From contig NW_027473523.1 of the NCBI RefSeq assembly GCF_050947335.1, positions 124,001 to 188,000 of the forward strand: 64,000 bases of DNA. Reading direction: 5' to 3'. Shown piece after piece: positions 27,309 to 43,630 of this stretch. Position 1 is the first letter of the stretch. Every line of letters begins with the position of its first letter. The notes below the pieces were generated by a model that made no database searches, was not told where the DNA came from, and saw nothing but the letters and a program-made list of their open reading frames with translations. This DNA is from Megachile rotundata (Eukaryota; Arthropoda; Insecta; Hymenoptera; Megachilidae). Both the position numbers and the translations under genes were made by a program.

Positions 27309-30300
27309 CTATACTTATTACTCTTATTATTGTCAATCTAATTCATATTATTAGCCATATTATGCATATATGATCGATAGAACGACAATTTCTATACTTA
27401 TTACACTCACTATTATCAATCTAACTCATATTATTAACCATGTTATGCAGATATGATCGATATGACGACAATTACTATACTCATTACACTCACTATTATC
27501 AATCTAACTCATACTATTAGCCACATTATGCTTATATGATCGATAGAACGACAATTACTATACTTATTACTCTTATTATTATCAATCTAACTCATATTAT
27601 TAGCCATATTATGCAGATACGATCGATAGAACGACAATTTCTATACTTATTACTCTTATTATTATCAATCTAACTCATATCTTTAGCCATATTATGCTTA
27701 TATGATCGATAGGACGACAATTACTATACTTATTACTCTTATTATTATCAATCTAACTCATATTATTAGTCATATTATGCAGATCTGATCGATAGAACGA
27801 CAATTACTATACTTATTACTCTTATTATTATCAATCTAACTCATATCTTTAGCCATATTATGCTTATATGATCGATAGGACGACAATTACTATACATATT
27901 ACTCTTATTATTATCAATCTAACTCATATTATTAGCCATATTATGCAGATATGATCGATAGAACGACAATTACTGTACTTATTACTCTTATTATTATCAA
28001 TCTAACACATATCTTTAGCCATATTATGCTTATATGATCGATAGGACGACAATTACTATACTTATTACTCTTATTATTATCAATCTAACTCATATTATTA
28101 GTCATATTATGCTCATATGCTCGATAGAACGACAATTACTATACTCATTACTCTTATTACTATCAATCTAACTCATATTATTAGCCATATTATGCTTATA
28201 TGATCGATAGATTGACAATTACTATACATATTTCACTCACTATTATCAATCTAACTCATATTATTAACCATGTTATGCAGATATGATCGATAGTACGACA
28301 ATTACTATACTTATTACTCTTATTATTATCAATCTAACTCATATCTTTAGCCATATTATGCTTATATGATCGATAGGACGACAATTACTATACATATTAC
28401 TCTTATTATTATCAATCTAACTCATATTATTAGCCATATTATGCAGATATGATCGATAGAACGACAATTACTGTACTTATTACTCTTATTATTATCAATC
28501 TAACACATATCTTTAGCCATATTATGCTTATATGATCGATAGGACGACAATTACTATACTTATTACTCTTATTATTATCAATCTAACTCATATTATTAGT
28601 CATATTATGCTCATATGCTCGATAGAACGACAATTACTATACTCATTACTCTTATTACTATCAATCTAACTCATATTATTAGCCATATTATGCTTATATG
28701 ATCGATAGATTGACAATTACTATACATATTTCACTCACTATTATCAATCTAACTCATATTATTAACCATGTTATGCAGATATGATCGATAGTACGACAAT
28801 TACTATACTTATTACTCTTATTATTATCAATCTAACTCATATTATTAGCCATATTATGCTTATATGATCGATAGAACGACAATTACTATACTTATTACTC
28901 TTATTATTATCAATCTATCTCATATTATTAGTCATATTATGCTCATATGATCGATAGAACGACAATTACTATACTCATTACTCTTATTATTATCAATCTA
29001 ACTCATATTATTAGCCATATTATGCTTATATGATCGATAGATTGACAATTACTATACATATTACACTCACTATTATCAATCTATCTCATATTATTAGTCA
29101 TATTATGCTCATATGATCGATAGAACGACAATTACTATACTCATTACTCTTGTTATTATCAATCTAACTCATATTATTAGCCATATTATGCTTATATGAT
29201 CGATAGATTGACAATTACTATACATATTACACTCACTATTATCAATCTAACTCATATTATTAACCATGTTATGCAGATATGATCGATAGAACGACAATTA
29301 CTATACGTATTACTCTTATTATTATCAATCTAACTCATATTATTAACCATGTTATGCAGATATGATCGATAGTACGACAATTACTATACTTATTACTCTT
29401 ATTATTATCAATCTAACTCATATTATTAGCCATATTATGCTTATATGATCGATAGAACGACAATTACTATACTTATTACTCTTATTATTATCAATCTAAC
29501 TCATATTATTAACCATATTATGCAGATATGATCGATAGAACGACAATTACTATACTTATTACTCTTATTATTATCAATCTAACTCATATTATTAGCCATA
29601 TTGTGCTTATATGATCGATAGAACGACAATTACTATACTCATTACTCTTATTATTATCAATCTAACTCATATTATTAGCCATATTATGCTTATATGATCG
29701 ATAGATGGACAACTACTATACATATTACACTCACTATTATCAATCTAACTCATATCATTAACCATGTTATGCAGATATGATCGATAGTACGACAATTACT
29801 ATACGTATTACTCTTATTATTATCAATCTAATTCATATTATTAGCCATATTATGCATATATGATCGATAGAACGACAATTTCTATACTTATTACACTCAC
29901 TATTATCAATCTAACTCATATTATTAACCATGTTATGCAGATATGATCGATAGAACGACAATTACTATACTTATTACTCTTATTATTATCAATCTAACTC
30001 ATATTATTAACCATATTATGCAGATATGATCGATAGAACAACAAGTACTATACTTATTACTCTTATTATTGTCAATCTAATTCATATTATTAGCCATATT
30101 ATGCATATATGATCGATAGAACGACAATTTCTATACTTATTACACTCACTATTATCAATCTAACTCATATTATTAACCATGGTATGCAGATATGATCGAT
30201 ATGACGACAATTACTATACTCATTACACGCACTATTATCAATCTAACTCATACTATTAGCCACATTATGCTTATATGATCGATAGAACGACAATTACTAT

Positions 30301-32039
30301 ACTTATTACTCTTATTATTATCAATCTAACTCATATTATTAGCCATATTATGCAGATACGATCGATAGAACGACAATTTCTATACTTATTACTCTTATTA
30401 TTATCAATCTAACTCATATCTTTAGCCATATTATGCTTATATGATCGATAGGACGACAATTACTATACTTATTACTCTTATTATTATCAATCTAACTCAT
30501 ATTATTAGTCATATTATGCAGATATGATCGATAGAACGACAATTACTATACTTATTACTCTTATTATTATCAATCTAACTCATATCTTTAGCCATATTAT
30601 GCTTATATGATCGATAGGACGACAATTACTATACATATTACTCTTATTATTATCAATCTAACTCATATTATTAGCCATATTATGCAGATATGATCGATAG
30701 AACGACAATTACTATACTTATTACTCTTATTATTATCAATCTAACTCATATTATTAACCATATTATGCAGATATGATCGATAGAACGACAATTACTGTAC
30801 TTATTACTCTTATTATTATCAATCTAACACATATCTTTAGCCATATTATGCTTATATGATCGATAGGACGACAATTACTATACTTATTACTCTTATTATT
30901 ATCAATCTATCTCATATTATTAGTCATATTATGCTCATATGATCGATAGAACGACAATTACTATACTCATTACTCTTATTACTATCAATCTAACTCATAT
31001 TATTAGCCATATTATGCTTATATGATCGATAGATTGACAATTACTATACATATTTCACTCACTATTATCAATCTAACTCATATTATTAACCATGTTATGC
31101 AGATATGATCGATAGTACGACAATTACTATACTTATTACTCTTATTATTATCAATCTAACTCATATTATTAGCCATATTATGCTTATATGATCGATAGAA
31201 CGACAATTACTATACTTATTACTCTTATTATTATCAATCTATCTCATATTATTAGTCATATTATGCTCATATGATCGATAGAACGACAATTACTATACTC
31301 ATTACTCTTATTATTATCAATCTAACTCATATTATTAGCCATATTATGCTTATATGATCGATAGATTGACAATTACTATACATATTACACTCACTATTAT
31401 CAATCTAACTCATATTATTAACCATGTTACGCAGGTATGATCGATAGTACGACAATTACTATACGTATTACTCTTATTATTATCAATCTAACTCATATTA
31501 TTAGCCATATTATGCTTATATGATCGATAGAACGACAATTACTATACTTATTACTCTTATTATTATCAATCTATCTCATATTATTAGTCATATTATGCTC
31601 ATATGATCGATAGAACGACAATTACTATACTCATTACTCTTATTATTATCAATCTAACTCATATTATTAGCCATATTATGCTTATATGATCGATAGATTG
31701 ACAATTACTATACATATTACACTCACTATTATCAATCTAACTCATATTATTAACCATGTTACGCAGGTATGATCGATAGTACGACAATTACTATACGTAT
31801 TACTCTTATTATTATCAATCTAACTCATATTATTAGCCATATTATGCCTATACGATCGATAGAACGACAATTACTACACATATTACACTTACTATTCTCA
31901 GTCTAACTCATATTATTAACCATATTATGCAGATATGATCGATAGAGCGACAATTACTATACTTATTACTCTTACTATTATCAATCTAACTCATATTATT
32001 AACCATATTATGCAGATATGATCGATAGAACAACAAGTA
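27309..32039 (+). repeat. HOR-2 unit 2 (57 monomers, 4,731 bp)
   Basis: Same as HOR-2 unit 1 at offset 4,233 in its first part and offset 4,731 afterwards. The extra 498 bp is the six-monomer tandem duplication annotated separately. It carries CATGGTATGCAG at 30,178 (4,731 bp after the previous one). One private base marks it: GCAGATCTGATCG near 27,780, against GCAGATATGATCG in the neighbouring copies. Confidence 0.75.
27854..28849 (+). repeat. 498-bp (six-monomer) tandem duplication inside HOR-2 unit 2
   Basis: The run from the CATATCTTTAGCC/GGACGAC monomer through CTGTACTTATT, CTAACACATATC, CTCATATGCTCG, TTACTATCAATC and CATATTTCACTCAC to CATGTTATGCAG/GTACGAC appears twice in a row. Matching points are 27,891 and 28,389, exactly 6 x 83 apart. 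I saw no difference between the two copies. HOR-2 units 1 and 3 have it once, so it is an insertion in this unit. Ends are approximate because all monomers are alike. Confidence 0.75.
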
Positions 32040-35000
32040 CTATACTTATTACTCTTATTATTGTCAATCTAATTCATATTATTAGCCATATTATGCATAT
32101 ATGATCGATAGAACGACAATTTCTATACTTATTACACTCACTATTATCAATCTAACTCATATTATTAACCATGTTATGCAGATATGATCGATATGACGAC
32201 AATTACTATACTCATTACACTCACTATTATCAATCTAACTCATACTATTAGCCACATTATGCTTATATGATCGATAGAACGACAATTACTATACTTATTA
32301 CTCTTATTATTATCAATCTAACTCATATTATTAGCCATATTATGCAGATACGATCGATAGAACGACAATTTCTATACTTATTACTCTTATTATTATCAAT
32401 CTAACTCATATCTTTAGCCATATTATGCTTATATGATCGATAGGACGACAATTACTATACTTATTACTCTTATTATTATCAATCTAACTCATATTATTAG
32501 TCATATTATGCAGATATGATCGATAGAACGACAATTACTATACTTATTACTCTTATTATTATCAATCTAACTCATATCTTTAGCCATATTATGCTTATAT
32601 GATCGATAGGACGACAATTACTATACATATTACTCTTATTATTATCAATCTAACTCATATTATTAGCCATATTATGCAGATATGATCGATAGAACGACAA
32701 TTACTGTACTTATTACTCTTATTATTATCAATCTAACACATATCTTTAGCCATATTATGCTTATATGATCGATAGGACGACAATTACTATACTTATTACT
32801 CTTATTATTATCAATCTAACTCATATTATTAGTCATATTATGCTCATATGCTCGATAGAACGACAATTACTATACTCATTACTCTTATTACTATCAATCT
32901 AACTCATATTATTAGCCATATTATGCTTATATGATCGATAGATTGACAATTACTATACATATTTCACTCACTATTATCAATCTAACTCATATTATTAACC
33001 ATGTTATGCAGATATGATCGATAGTACGACAATTACTATACTTATTACTCTTATTATTATCAATCTAACTCATATTATTAGCCATATTATGCTTATATGA
33101 TCGATAGAACGACAATTACTATACTTATTACTCTTATTATTATCAATCTATCTCATATTATTAGTCATATTATGCTCATATGATCGATAGAACGACAATT
33201 ACTATACTCATTACTCTTATTATTATCAATCTAACTCATATTATTAGCCATATTATGCTTATATGATCGATAGATTGACAATTACTATACATATTACACT
33301 CACTATTATCAATCTATCTCATATTATTAGTCATATTATGCTCATATGATCGATAGAACGACAATTACTATACTCATTACTCTTGTTATTATCAATCTAA
33401 CTCATATTATTAGCCATATTATGCTTATATGATCGATAGATTGACAATTACTATACATATTACACTCACTATTATCAATCTAACTCATATTATTAACCAT
33501 GTTATGCAGATATGATCGATAGAACGACAATTACTATACGTATTACTCTTATTATTATCAATCTAACTCATATTATTAACCATGTTATGCAGATATGATC
33601 GATAGTACGACAATTACTATACTTATTACTCTTATTATTATCAATCTAACTCATATTATTAGCCATATTATGCTTATATGATCGATAGAACGACAATTAC
33701 TATACTTATTACTCTTATTATTATCAATCTAACTCATATTATTAACCATATTATGCAGATATGATCGATAGAACGACAATTACTATACTTATTACTCTTA
33801 TTATTATCAATCTAACTCATATTATTAGCCATATTGTGCTTATATGATCGATAGAACGACAATTACTATACTCATTACTCTTATTATTATCAATCTAACT
33901 CATATTATTAGCCATATTATGCTTATATGATCGATAGATGGACAACTACTATACATATTACACTCACTATTATCAATCTAACTCATATCATTAACCATGT
34001 TATGCAGATATGATCGATAGTACGACAATTACTATACGTATTACTCTTATTATTATCAATCTAATTCATATTATTAGCCATATTATGCATATATGATCGA
34101 TAGAACGACAATTTCTATACTTATTACACTCACTATTATCAATCTAACTCATATTATTAACCATGTTATGCAGATATGATCGATAGAACGACAATTACTA
34201 TACTTATTACTCTTATTATTATCAATCTAACTCATATTATTAACCATATTATGCAGATATGATCGATAGAACAACAAGTACTATACTTATTACTCTTATT
34301 ATTGTCAATCTAATTCATATTATTAGCCATATTATGCATATATGATCGATAGAACGACAATTTCTATACTTATTACACTCACTATTATCAATCTAACTCA
34401 TATTATTAACCATGGTATGCAGATATGATCGATATGACGACAATTACTATACTCATTACACGCACTATTATCAATCTAACTCATACTATTAGCCACATTA
34501 TGCTTATATGATCGATAGAACGACAATTACTATACTTATTACTCTTATTATTATCAATCTAACTCATATTATTAGCCATATTATGCAGATACGATCGATA
34601 GAACGACAATTTCTATACTTATTACTCTTATTATTATCAATCTAACTCATATCTTTAGCCATATTATGCTTATATGATCGATAGGACGACAATTACTATA
34701 CTTATTACTCTTATTATTATCAATCTAACTCATATTATTAGTCATATTATGCAGATATGATCGATAGAACGACAATTACTATACTTATTACTCTTATTAT
34801 TATCAATCTAACTCATATCTTTAGCCATATTATGCTTATATGATCGATAGGACGACAATTACTATACATATTACTCTTATTATTATCAATCTAACTCATA
34901 TTATTAGCCATATTATGCAGATATGATCGATAGAACGACAATTACTATACTTATTACTCTTATTATTATCAATCTAACTCATATTATTAACCATATTATG

Positions 35001-35214
35001 CAGATATGATCGATAGAACGACAATTACTGTACTTATTACTCTTATTATTATCAATCTAACACATATCTTTAGCCATATTATGCTTATATGATCGATAGG
35101 ACGACAATTACTATACTTATTACTCTTATTATTATCAATCTATCTCATATTATTAGTCATATTATGCTCATATGATCGATAGAACGACAATTACTATACT
35201 CATTACTCTTATTA
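32040..35214 (+). repeat. HOR-2 unit 3 (truncated, about 38 monomers)
   Basis: Follows unit 2 at offset 4,731 and then 4,233, without the six-monomer duplication, with CATGGTATGCAG at 34,411. The match at offset 4,233 ends at 35,215, where TTATTATTATC replaces the TTATTACTATC of 30,982. After that the sequence takes a HOR-1-like path. This is the right-hand edge of the HOR-2 domain. Confidence 0.7.
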
Positions 35215-35442
35215 TTATCAATCTAACTCATATTATTAGCCATATTATGCTTATATGATCGATAGATTGACAATTACTATACATATTACACTCACTATTA
35301 TCAATCTAACTCATATTATTAACCATGTTACGCAGGTATGATCGATAGTACGACAATTACTATACGTATTACTCTTATTATTATCAATCTAACCCATATT
35401 ATTAGCCATATTATGCTTATACGATCGATAGAACGACAATCA
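35215..35442 (+). repeat. Junction monomers between HOR-2 and HOR-3
   Basis: About three monomers, including the TTACGCAGGTATG class B form, leading from the end of HOR-2 into the class D monomer that opens HOR-3. They resemble the sequence before D in HOR-1. Private substitutions CTAACCCATATT (about 35,392) and ACAATCACTAC (about 35,440) are seen. Confidence 0.55.
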
Positions 35443-38400
35443 CTACACATATTACACTTACTATTCTCAGTCTAACTCATATTATTAACCATATTATGCA
35501 GATATGATCGATAGAGCGACAATTACTATACTTATTACTCTTACTATTATCAATCTAACTCATATTATTAGTCATATTATGCAGATATGATCGATAGAAC
35601 GACAATTACTATACTTATTACTCTTATTATTATCAATCTAACACATATCTTTAGCCATATTATGCTTATATGATCGATAGGACGACAATTACTATACTTA
35701 TTACTCTTATTATTATCAATCTAACTAATATTATTAGCCATATTATGCTTATATGATCCATAGAACGACAATTACTATACTCATTACTCTTATTATTATC
35801 AATCTAATTCATATTATTAGCCATATTATGCATATATGATCGATAGATTGACAATTACTATACATATTACACTCACTATTATCAATCTAATTCATATTAT
35901 TAACCATGTTATGCAGATATGATCGATGGAACGACAATTACTATGCTTATTACTGTTATTATTATCAATCTAACTCATATCTTTAGCCACATTATGCTTA
36001 TATGATCGATAGGACGACCATTACTATACTTATTACTCTTATTATTATCAATCTAACTCATATTATTAGTCATATTATGCTCATATGATCGATAGAACGA
36101 CAATTACTATACTCATTACTCTTATTATTATCAATTTAACTCATATTATTAGCCATATTATGCTTATATGATCGATATAACGACAATTACTATACTCATT
36201 ACACTCACTATTATCAATCTAACTCATACTATTAGCCACATTATGCTTATATGATCGATAGAACGACAATTACAATACTCATCATTCATATTATTATCAA
36301 TCTAACTCATATTATTAACCATATTATGCAGATATGATCGATAGAACGACAATTACTATACTTATTACTCTTATTATTATCAATCTAACTCATATTATTA
36401 GCCACATTGTGCTTATATGATCGATAGAACGACAATTACTATACCCATTACTCTAATTCTTATCAATCTAACTCATATTATTAGCCATATTATGCTTATA
36501 TGATCGATAGATGGACAATTACTATACATATTACACTCACTATTATCAATCTAACTCATATTATTAACCATGTTATGCAGATATGATCGATAGTACGACA
36601 ATTACTATACGTATTACTCTTATTATTATCAATCTAACTCATATTATTAGCCATATTATGCTTATATGATCGATAGAACGACAATTACTATACTTATTAC
36701 TCTTATTATTATCAATCTAACTCATATTATTAGCCATATTATGCTTATATGATCGATAGACCGACAATTACTATACTTATTACTCTTGTTATTATCAATC
36801 TAACTCATATCTTTAGCCATATTATGCTTATATGATCGATAGGACGACCATTACTATACTTATTACTCTTATTATTATCAATCTAACTCATATTATTAGT
36901 CATATTATGCAGATATAATCGATAGAACGACAATTACTATACTTATTACTCTTATTATTATCAATCTAACTCATATTATTAGCCATATTGTGCTTATATG
37001 ATCGATAGAACGACAATTACTATACCCATTACTCTTATTATTATCAATCTAACTCATATTATTAGCCATATTATGCTTATATGATCGATAGATGGACAAT
37101 TTCTATACTTATTACACTCACTATTATCAATCTAACTCATATTAGTAACCATGTTATGCAGATATGATCGATAGAACGACAATTACTATACTTATTACTC
37201 TTATTATTATCAATCTAACTCATATTATTAACCATATTATGCAGATATGATCGATAGAACGACAATTACTATACTTATTACTCTTATTATTATCAATCTA
37301 ATTCATATTATTAGCCATATTATGCATATCTGATCGATAGAACGACAATTTCTATACTTATTACACTCACTATTATCAATCTAACTCATATCATTAACCA
37401 TGTTATGCAGATATGATCGATAGTACGACAATTACTATACGTATTACTCTTATTATTATCAATCTAATTCATATTATTAGCCATATTATGCATATATGAT
37501 CGATAGAACGACAATTTCTATACTTATTACACTCACTATTATCAATCTAACTCATATTATTAACCATGTTATGCAGATATGATCGATAGAACGACAATTA
37601 CTATACTTATTACTCTTATTATTATCAATCTAACTCATATTATTAACCATATTATGCAGATATGATCGATAGAACAACAAGTACTATACTTATTACTCTT
37701 ATTATTGTCAATCTAATTCATATTATTAGCCATATTATGCATATATGATCGATAGAACGACAATTTCTATACTTATTACACTCACTATTATCAATCTAAC
37801 TCATATTATTAACCATGTTATGCAGATATGATCGATATGACGACAATTACTATACTCATTACACTCACTATTATCAATCTAACTCATACTATTAGCCACA
37901 TTATGCTTATATGATCGATAGGACGACAATTACTATACTTATTACTCTTATTATTATCAATCTAACTAATATTATTAGCCATATTATGCTTATATGATCC
38001 ATAGAACGACAATTACTATACTCATTACTCTTATTATTATCAATCTAATTCATATTATTAGCCATATTATGCATATATGATCGATAGATTGACAATTACT
38101 ATACATATTACACTCACTATTATCAATCTAATTCATATTATTAACCATGTTATGCAGATATGATCGATGGAACGACAATTACTATGCTTATTACTGTTAT
38201 TATTATCAATCTAACTCATATCTTTAGCCACATTATGCTTATATGATCGATAGGACGACCATTACTATACTTATTACTCTTATTATTATCAATCTAACTC
38301 ATATTATTAGTCATATTATGCTCATATGATCGATAGAACGACAATTACTATACTCATTACTCTTATTATTATCAATTTAACTCATATTATTAGCCATATT

Positions 38401-38928
38401 ATGCTTATATGATCGATATAACGACAATTACTATACTCATTACACTCACTATTATCAATCTAACTCATACTATTAGCCACATTATGCTTATATGATCGAT
38501 AGAACGACAATTACAATACTCATCATTCATATTATTATCAATCTAACTCATATTATTAACCATATTATGCAGATATGATCGATAGAACGACAATTACTAT
38601 ACTTATTACTCTTATTATTATCAATCTAACTCATATTATTAGCCACATTGTGCTTATATGATCGATAGAACGACAATTACTATACCCATTACTCTTATTC
38701 TTATCAATCTAACTCATATTATTAGCCATATTATGCTTATATGATCGATAGATGGACAATTACTATACATATTACACTCACTATTATCAATCTAACTCAT
38801 ATTATTAACCATGTTATGCAGATATGATCGATAGTACGACAATTACTATACTTATTACTCTTATTATTATCAATCTAACTCATATTATTAACCATATTAT
38901 GCTTATACGATCGATAGAACGACAATTA
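35443..38928 (+). repeat. HOR-3 unit 1 (42 monomers, 3,486 bp)
   Basis: Runs from one class D monomer to the next. Matches the following unit at offset 3,486 up to about 37,918. It then contains a second copy of its own 35,680-36,600 stretch at offset 2,241 (GATCCATAG at 35,755 and 37,996), so F and E occur twice in the unit. The order of monomers resembles HOR-1 between D and G. HOR-3 may be a shortened derivative of HOR-1. Confidence 0.68.
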
Positions 38929-41900
38929 CTACACATATTACACTTACTATTCTCAGTCTAACTCATATTATTAACCATATTATGCAGATATGATCGATAG
39001 AGCGACAATTACTATACTTATTACTCTTACTATTATCAATCTAACTCATATTATTAGTCATATTATGCAGATATGATCGATAGAACGACAATTACTATAC
39101 TTATTACTCTTATTATTATCAATCTAACACATATCTTTAGCCATATTATGCTTATATGATCGATAGGACGACAATTACTATACTTATTACTCTTATTATT
39201 ATCAATCTAACTAATATTATTAGCCATATTATGCTTATATGATCCATAGAACGACAATTACTATACTCATTACTCTTATTATTATCAATCTAATTCATAT
39301 TATTAGCCATATTATGCATATATGATCGATAGATTGACAATTACTATACATATTACACTCACTATTATCAATCTAATTCATATTATTAACCATGTTATGC
39401 AGATATGATCGATGGAACGACAATTACTATGCTTATTACTGTTATTATTATCAATCTAACTCATATCTTTAGCCACATTATGCTTATATGATCGATAGGA
39501 CGACCATTACTATACTTATTACTCTTATTATTATCAATCTAACTCATATTATTAGTCATATTATGCTCATATGATCGATAGAACGACAATTACTATACTC
39601 ATTACTCTTATTATTATCAATTTAACTCATATTATTAGCCATATTATGCTTATATGATCGATATAACGACAATTACTATACTCATTACACTCACTATTAT
39701 CAATCTAACTCATACTATTAGCCACATTATGCTTATATGATCGATAGAACGACAATTACAATACTCATCATTCATATTATTATCAATCTAACTCATATTA
39801 TTAACCATATTATGCAGATATGATCGATAGAACGACAATTACTATACTTATTACTCTTATTATTATCAATCTAACTCATATTATTAGCCACATTGTGCTT
39901 ATATGATCGATAGAACGACAATTACTATACCCATTACTCTTATTCTTATCAATCTAACTCATATTATTAGCCATATTATGCTTATATGATCGATAGATGG
40001 ACAATTACTATACATATTACACTCACTACTATCAATCTAACTCATATTATTAACCATGTTATGCAGATATGATCGATAGTACGACAATTACTATACGTAT
40101 TACTCTTATTATTATCAATCTAACTCATATTATTAGCCATATTATGCTTATATGATCGATAGAACGACAATTACTATACTTATTACTCTTATTATTATCA
40201 ATCTAACTCATATTATTAGCCATATTATGCTTATATGATCGATAGACCGACAATTACTATACATATTACTCTTGTTATTATCAATCTAACTCATATCTTT
40301 AGCCATATTATGCTTATATGATCGATAGGACGACCATTACTATACTTATTACTCTTATTATTATCAATCTAACTCATATTATTAGTCATATTATGCAGAT
40401 ATAATCGATAGAACGACAATTACTATACTTATTACTCTTATTATTATCAATCTAACTCATATTCTTAGCCATATTGTGCTTATATGATCGATAGAACGAC
40501 AATTACTATACCCATTACTCTTATTATTATCAATCTAACTCATATTATTAGCCATATTATGCTTATATGATCGATAGATGGACAATTTCTATACTTATTA
40601 CACTCACTATTATCAATCTAACTCATATTAGTAACCATGTTATGCAGATATGATCGATAGAACGACAATTACTATACTTATTACTCTTATTATTATCAAT
40701 CTAACTCATATTATTAACCATATTATGCAGATATGATCGATAGAACGACAATTACTATACTTATTACTCTTATTATTATCAATCTAATTCATATTATTAG
40801 CCATATTATGCATATCTGATCGATAGAACGACAATTTCTATACTTATTACACTCACTATTATCAATCTAACTCATATTATTAACCATGTTATGCAGATAT
40901 GATCGATAGTACGACAATTACTATACGTATTACTCTTATTATTATCAATCTAATTCATATTATTAGCCATATTATGCATATATGATCGATAGAACGACAA
41001 TTTCTATACTTATTACACTCACTATTATCAATCTAACTCATATTATTAACCATGTTATGCAGATATGATCGATAGAACGACAATTACTATACTTATTACT
41101 CTTATTATTATCAATCTAACTCATATTATTAACCATATTATGCAGATATGATCGATAGAACAACAAGTACTATACTTATTACTCTTATTATTGTCAATCT
41201 AATTCATATTATTAGCCATATTATGCATATATGATCGATAGAACGACAATTTCTATACTTATTACACTCACTATTATCAATCTAACTCATATTATTAACC
41301 GTGTTATGCAGATATGATCGATATGACGACAATTACTATACTCATTACACTCACTATTATCAATCTAACTCATACTATTAGCCACATTATGCTTATATGA
41401 TCGATAGAACGACAATTACTATACTTATTACTCTTATTATTATCAATCTAACTCATATTATTAGCCATATTATGCAGATACGATCGATAGAACGACAATT
41501 TCTATACTTATTACTCTTATTATTATCAATCTAACTCATATCTTTAGCCATATTATGCTTATATGATCGATAGGACGACAATTACTATACTTATTACTCT
41601 TATTATTATCAATCAAACTCATATTATTAGTCATATTATGCAGATATGATCGATAGAACGACAATTACTATACTTATTACTCTTATTATTATCAATCTAA
41701 CTCATATCTTTAGCCATATTATGCTTATATGATCGATAGGACGACAATTACTATACATATTACTCTTATTATTGTCAATCTAACTCATATTATTAGCCAT
41801 ATTATGCAGATATGATCGATAGAACGACAATTACTATACTTATTACTCTTATTATTATCAATCTAACTCATATTATTAACCATATTATGCAGATATGATC

Positions 41901-42331
41901 GATAGAACGACAATTACTGTACTTATTACTCTTATTATTATCAATCTAACACATATCTTTAGCCATATTATGCTTATATGATCGATAGGACGACAATTAC
42001 TATACTTATTACTCTTATTATTATCAATCTAACTCATATTATTAGTCATATTATGCTCATATGCTCGATAGAACGACAATTACTATACTCATTACTCTTA
42101 TTACTATCAATCTAACTCATATTATTAGCCATATTATGCTTATATGATCGATAGATTGACAATTACTATACATATTTCACTCACTATTATCAATCTAACT
42201 CATATTATTAACCATGTTATGCAGATATGATCGATAGTACGACAATTACTATACTTATTACTCTTATTATTATCAATCTAACTCATATTATTAACCATAT
42301 TATGCTTATACGATCGATAGAACGACAATTA
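38929..42331 (+). repeat. HOR-3 unit 2 (41 monomers, 3,403 bp)
   Basis: From the D at 38,929 to the D at 42,332. Its first part matches unit 1 at offset 3,486 (for example CTAACACATATC at 35,640 and 39,126). The class G dimer is at 41,159. The last third follows the G-to-D path of HOR-1 with CTCATATGCTCG and CATATTTCACTC, where unit 1 instead has the second F/E block. Confidence 0.68.
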
Positions 42332-43630
42332 CTACACATATTACACTTACTATTCTCAGTCTAACTCATATTATTAACCATATTATGCAGATATGATCGA
42401 TAGAGCGACAATTACTATACTTATTACTCTTACTATTATCAATCTAACTCATATTATTAGTCATATTATGCAGATATGATCGATAGAACGACAATTACTA
42501 TACTTATTACTCTTATTATTATCAATCTAACACATATCTTTAGCCATATTATGCTTATATGATCGATAGGACGACAATTACTATACTTATTACTCTTATT
42601 ATTATCAATCTAACTAATATTATTAGCCATATTATGCTTATATGATCCATAGAACGACAATTACTATACTCATTACTCTTATTATTATCAATCTAATTCA
42701 TATTATTAGCCATATTATGCTTATATGATCGATATAACGACAATTACTATACTCATTACACTCACTATTATCAATCTAACTCATACTATTAGCCACATTA
42801 TGCTTATATGATCGATAGAACGACAATTACAATACTCATCATTCATATTATTATCAATCTAACTCATATTATTAACCATATTATGCAGATATGATCGATA
42901 GAACGACAATTACTATACTTATTACTCTTATTATTATCAATCTAACTCATATTATTAGCCACATTGTGCTTATATGATCGATAGAACGACAATTACTATA
43001 CCCATTACTCTTATTCTTATCAATCTAACTCATATTATTAGCCATATTATGCTTATATGATCGATAGATGGACAATTACTATACATATTACACTCACTAT
43101 TATCAATCTAACTCATATTATTAACCATGTTATGCAGATATGATCGATAGTACGACAATTACTATACGTATTACTCTTATTATTATCAATCTAACTCATA
43201 TTATTAGCCATATTATGCTTATATGATCGATAGAACGACAATTACTATACTTATTACTCTTATTATTATCAATCTAACTCATATTATTAGCCATATTATG
43301 CTTATATGATCGATAGACCGACAATTACTATACTTATTACTCTTGTTATTATCAATCTAACTCATATCTTTAGCCATATTATGCTTATATGATCGATAGG
43401 ACGACCATTACTATACTTATTACTCTTATTATTATCAATCTAACTCATATTATTAGTCATATTATGCAGATATAATCGATAGAACGACAATTACTATACT
43501 TATTACTCTTATTATTATCAATCTAACTCATATTATTAGCCATATTGTGCTTATATGATCGATAGAACGACAATTACTATACCCATTACTCTTATTATTA
43601 TCAATCTAACTCATATTATTAGCCATATTA
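42332..43630 (+). repeat. HOR-3 unit 3 (partial)
   Basis: Starts with class D and follows unit 2 at offset 3,403 to GATCCATAG (42,644). It then loses four monomers near 42,715, so that E at 42,830 matches 39,759 at offset 3,071. The match continues to about 43,630, where GCATATCTGATCG replaces the expected GCTTATATGATCG. The four lost monomers include F. Confidence 0.65.
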
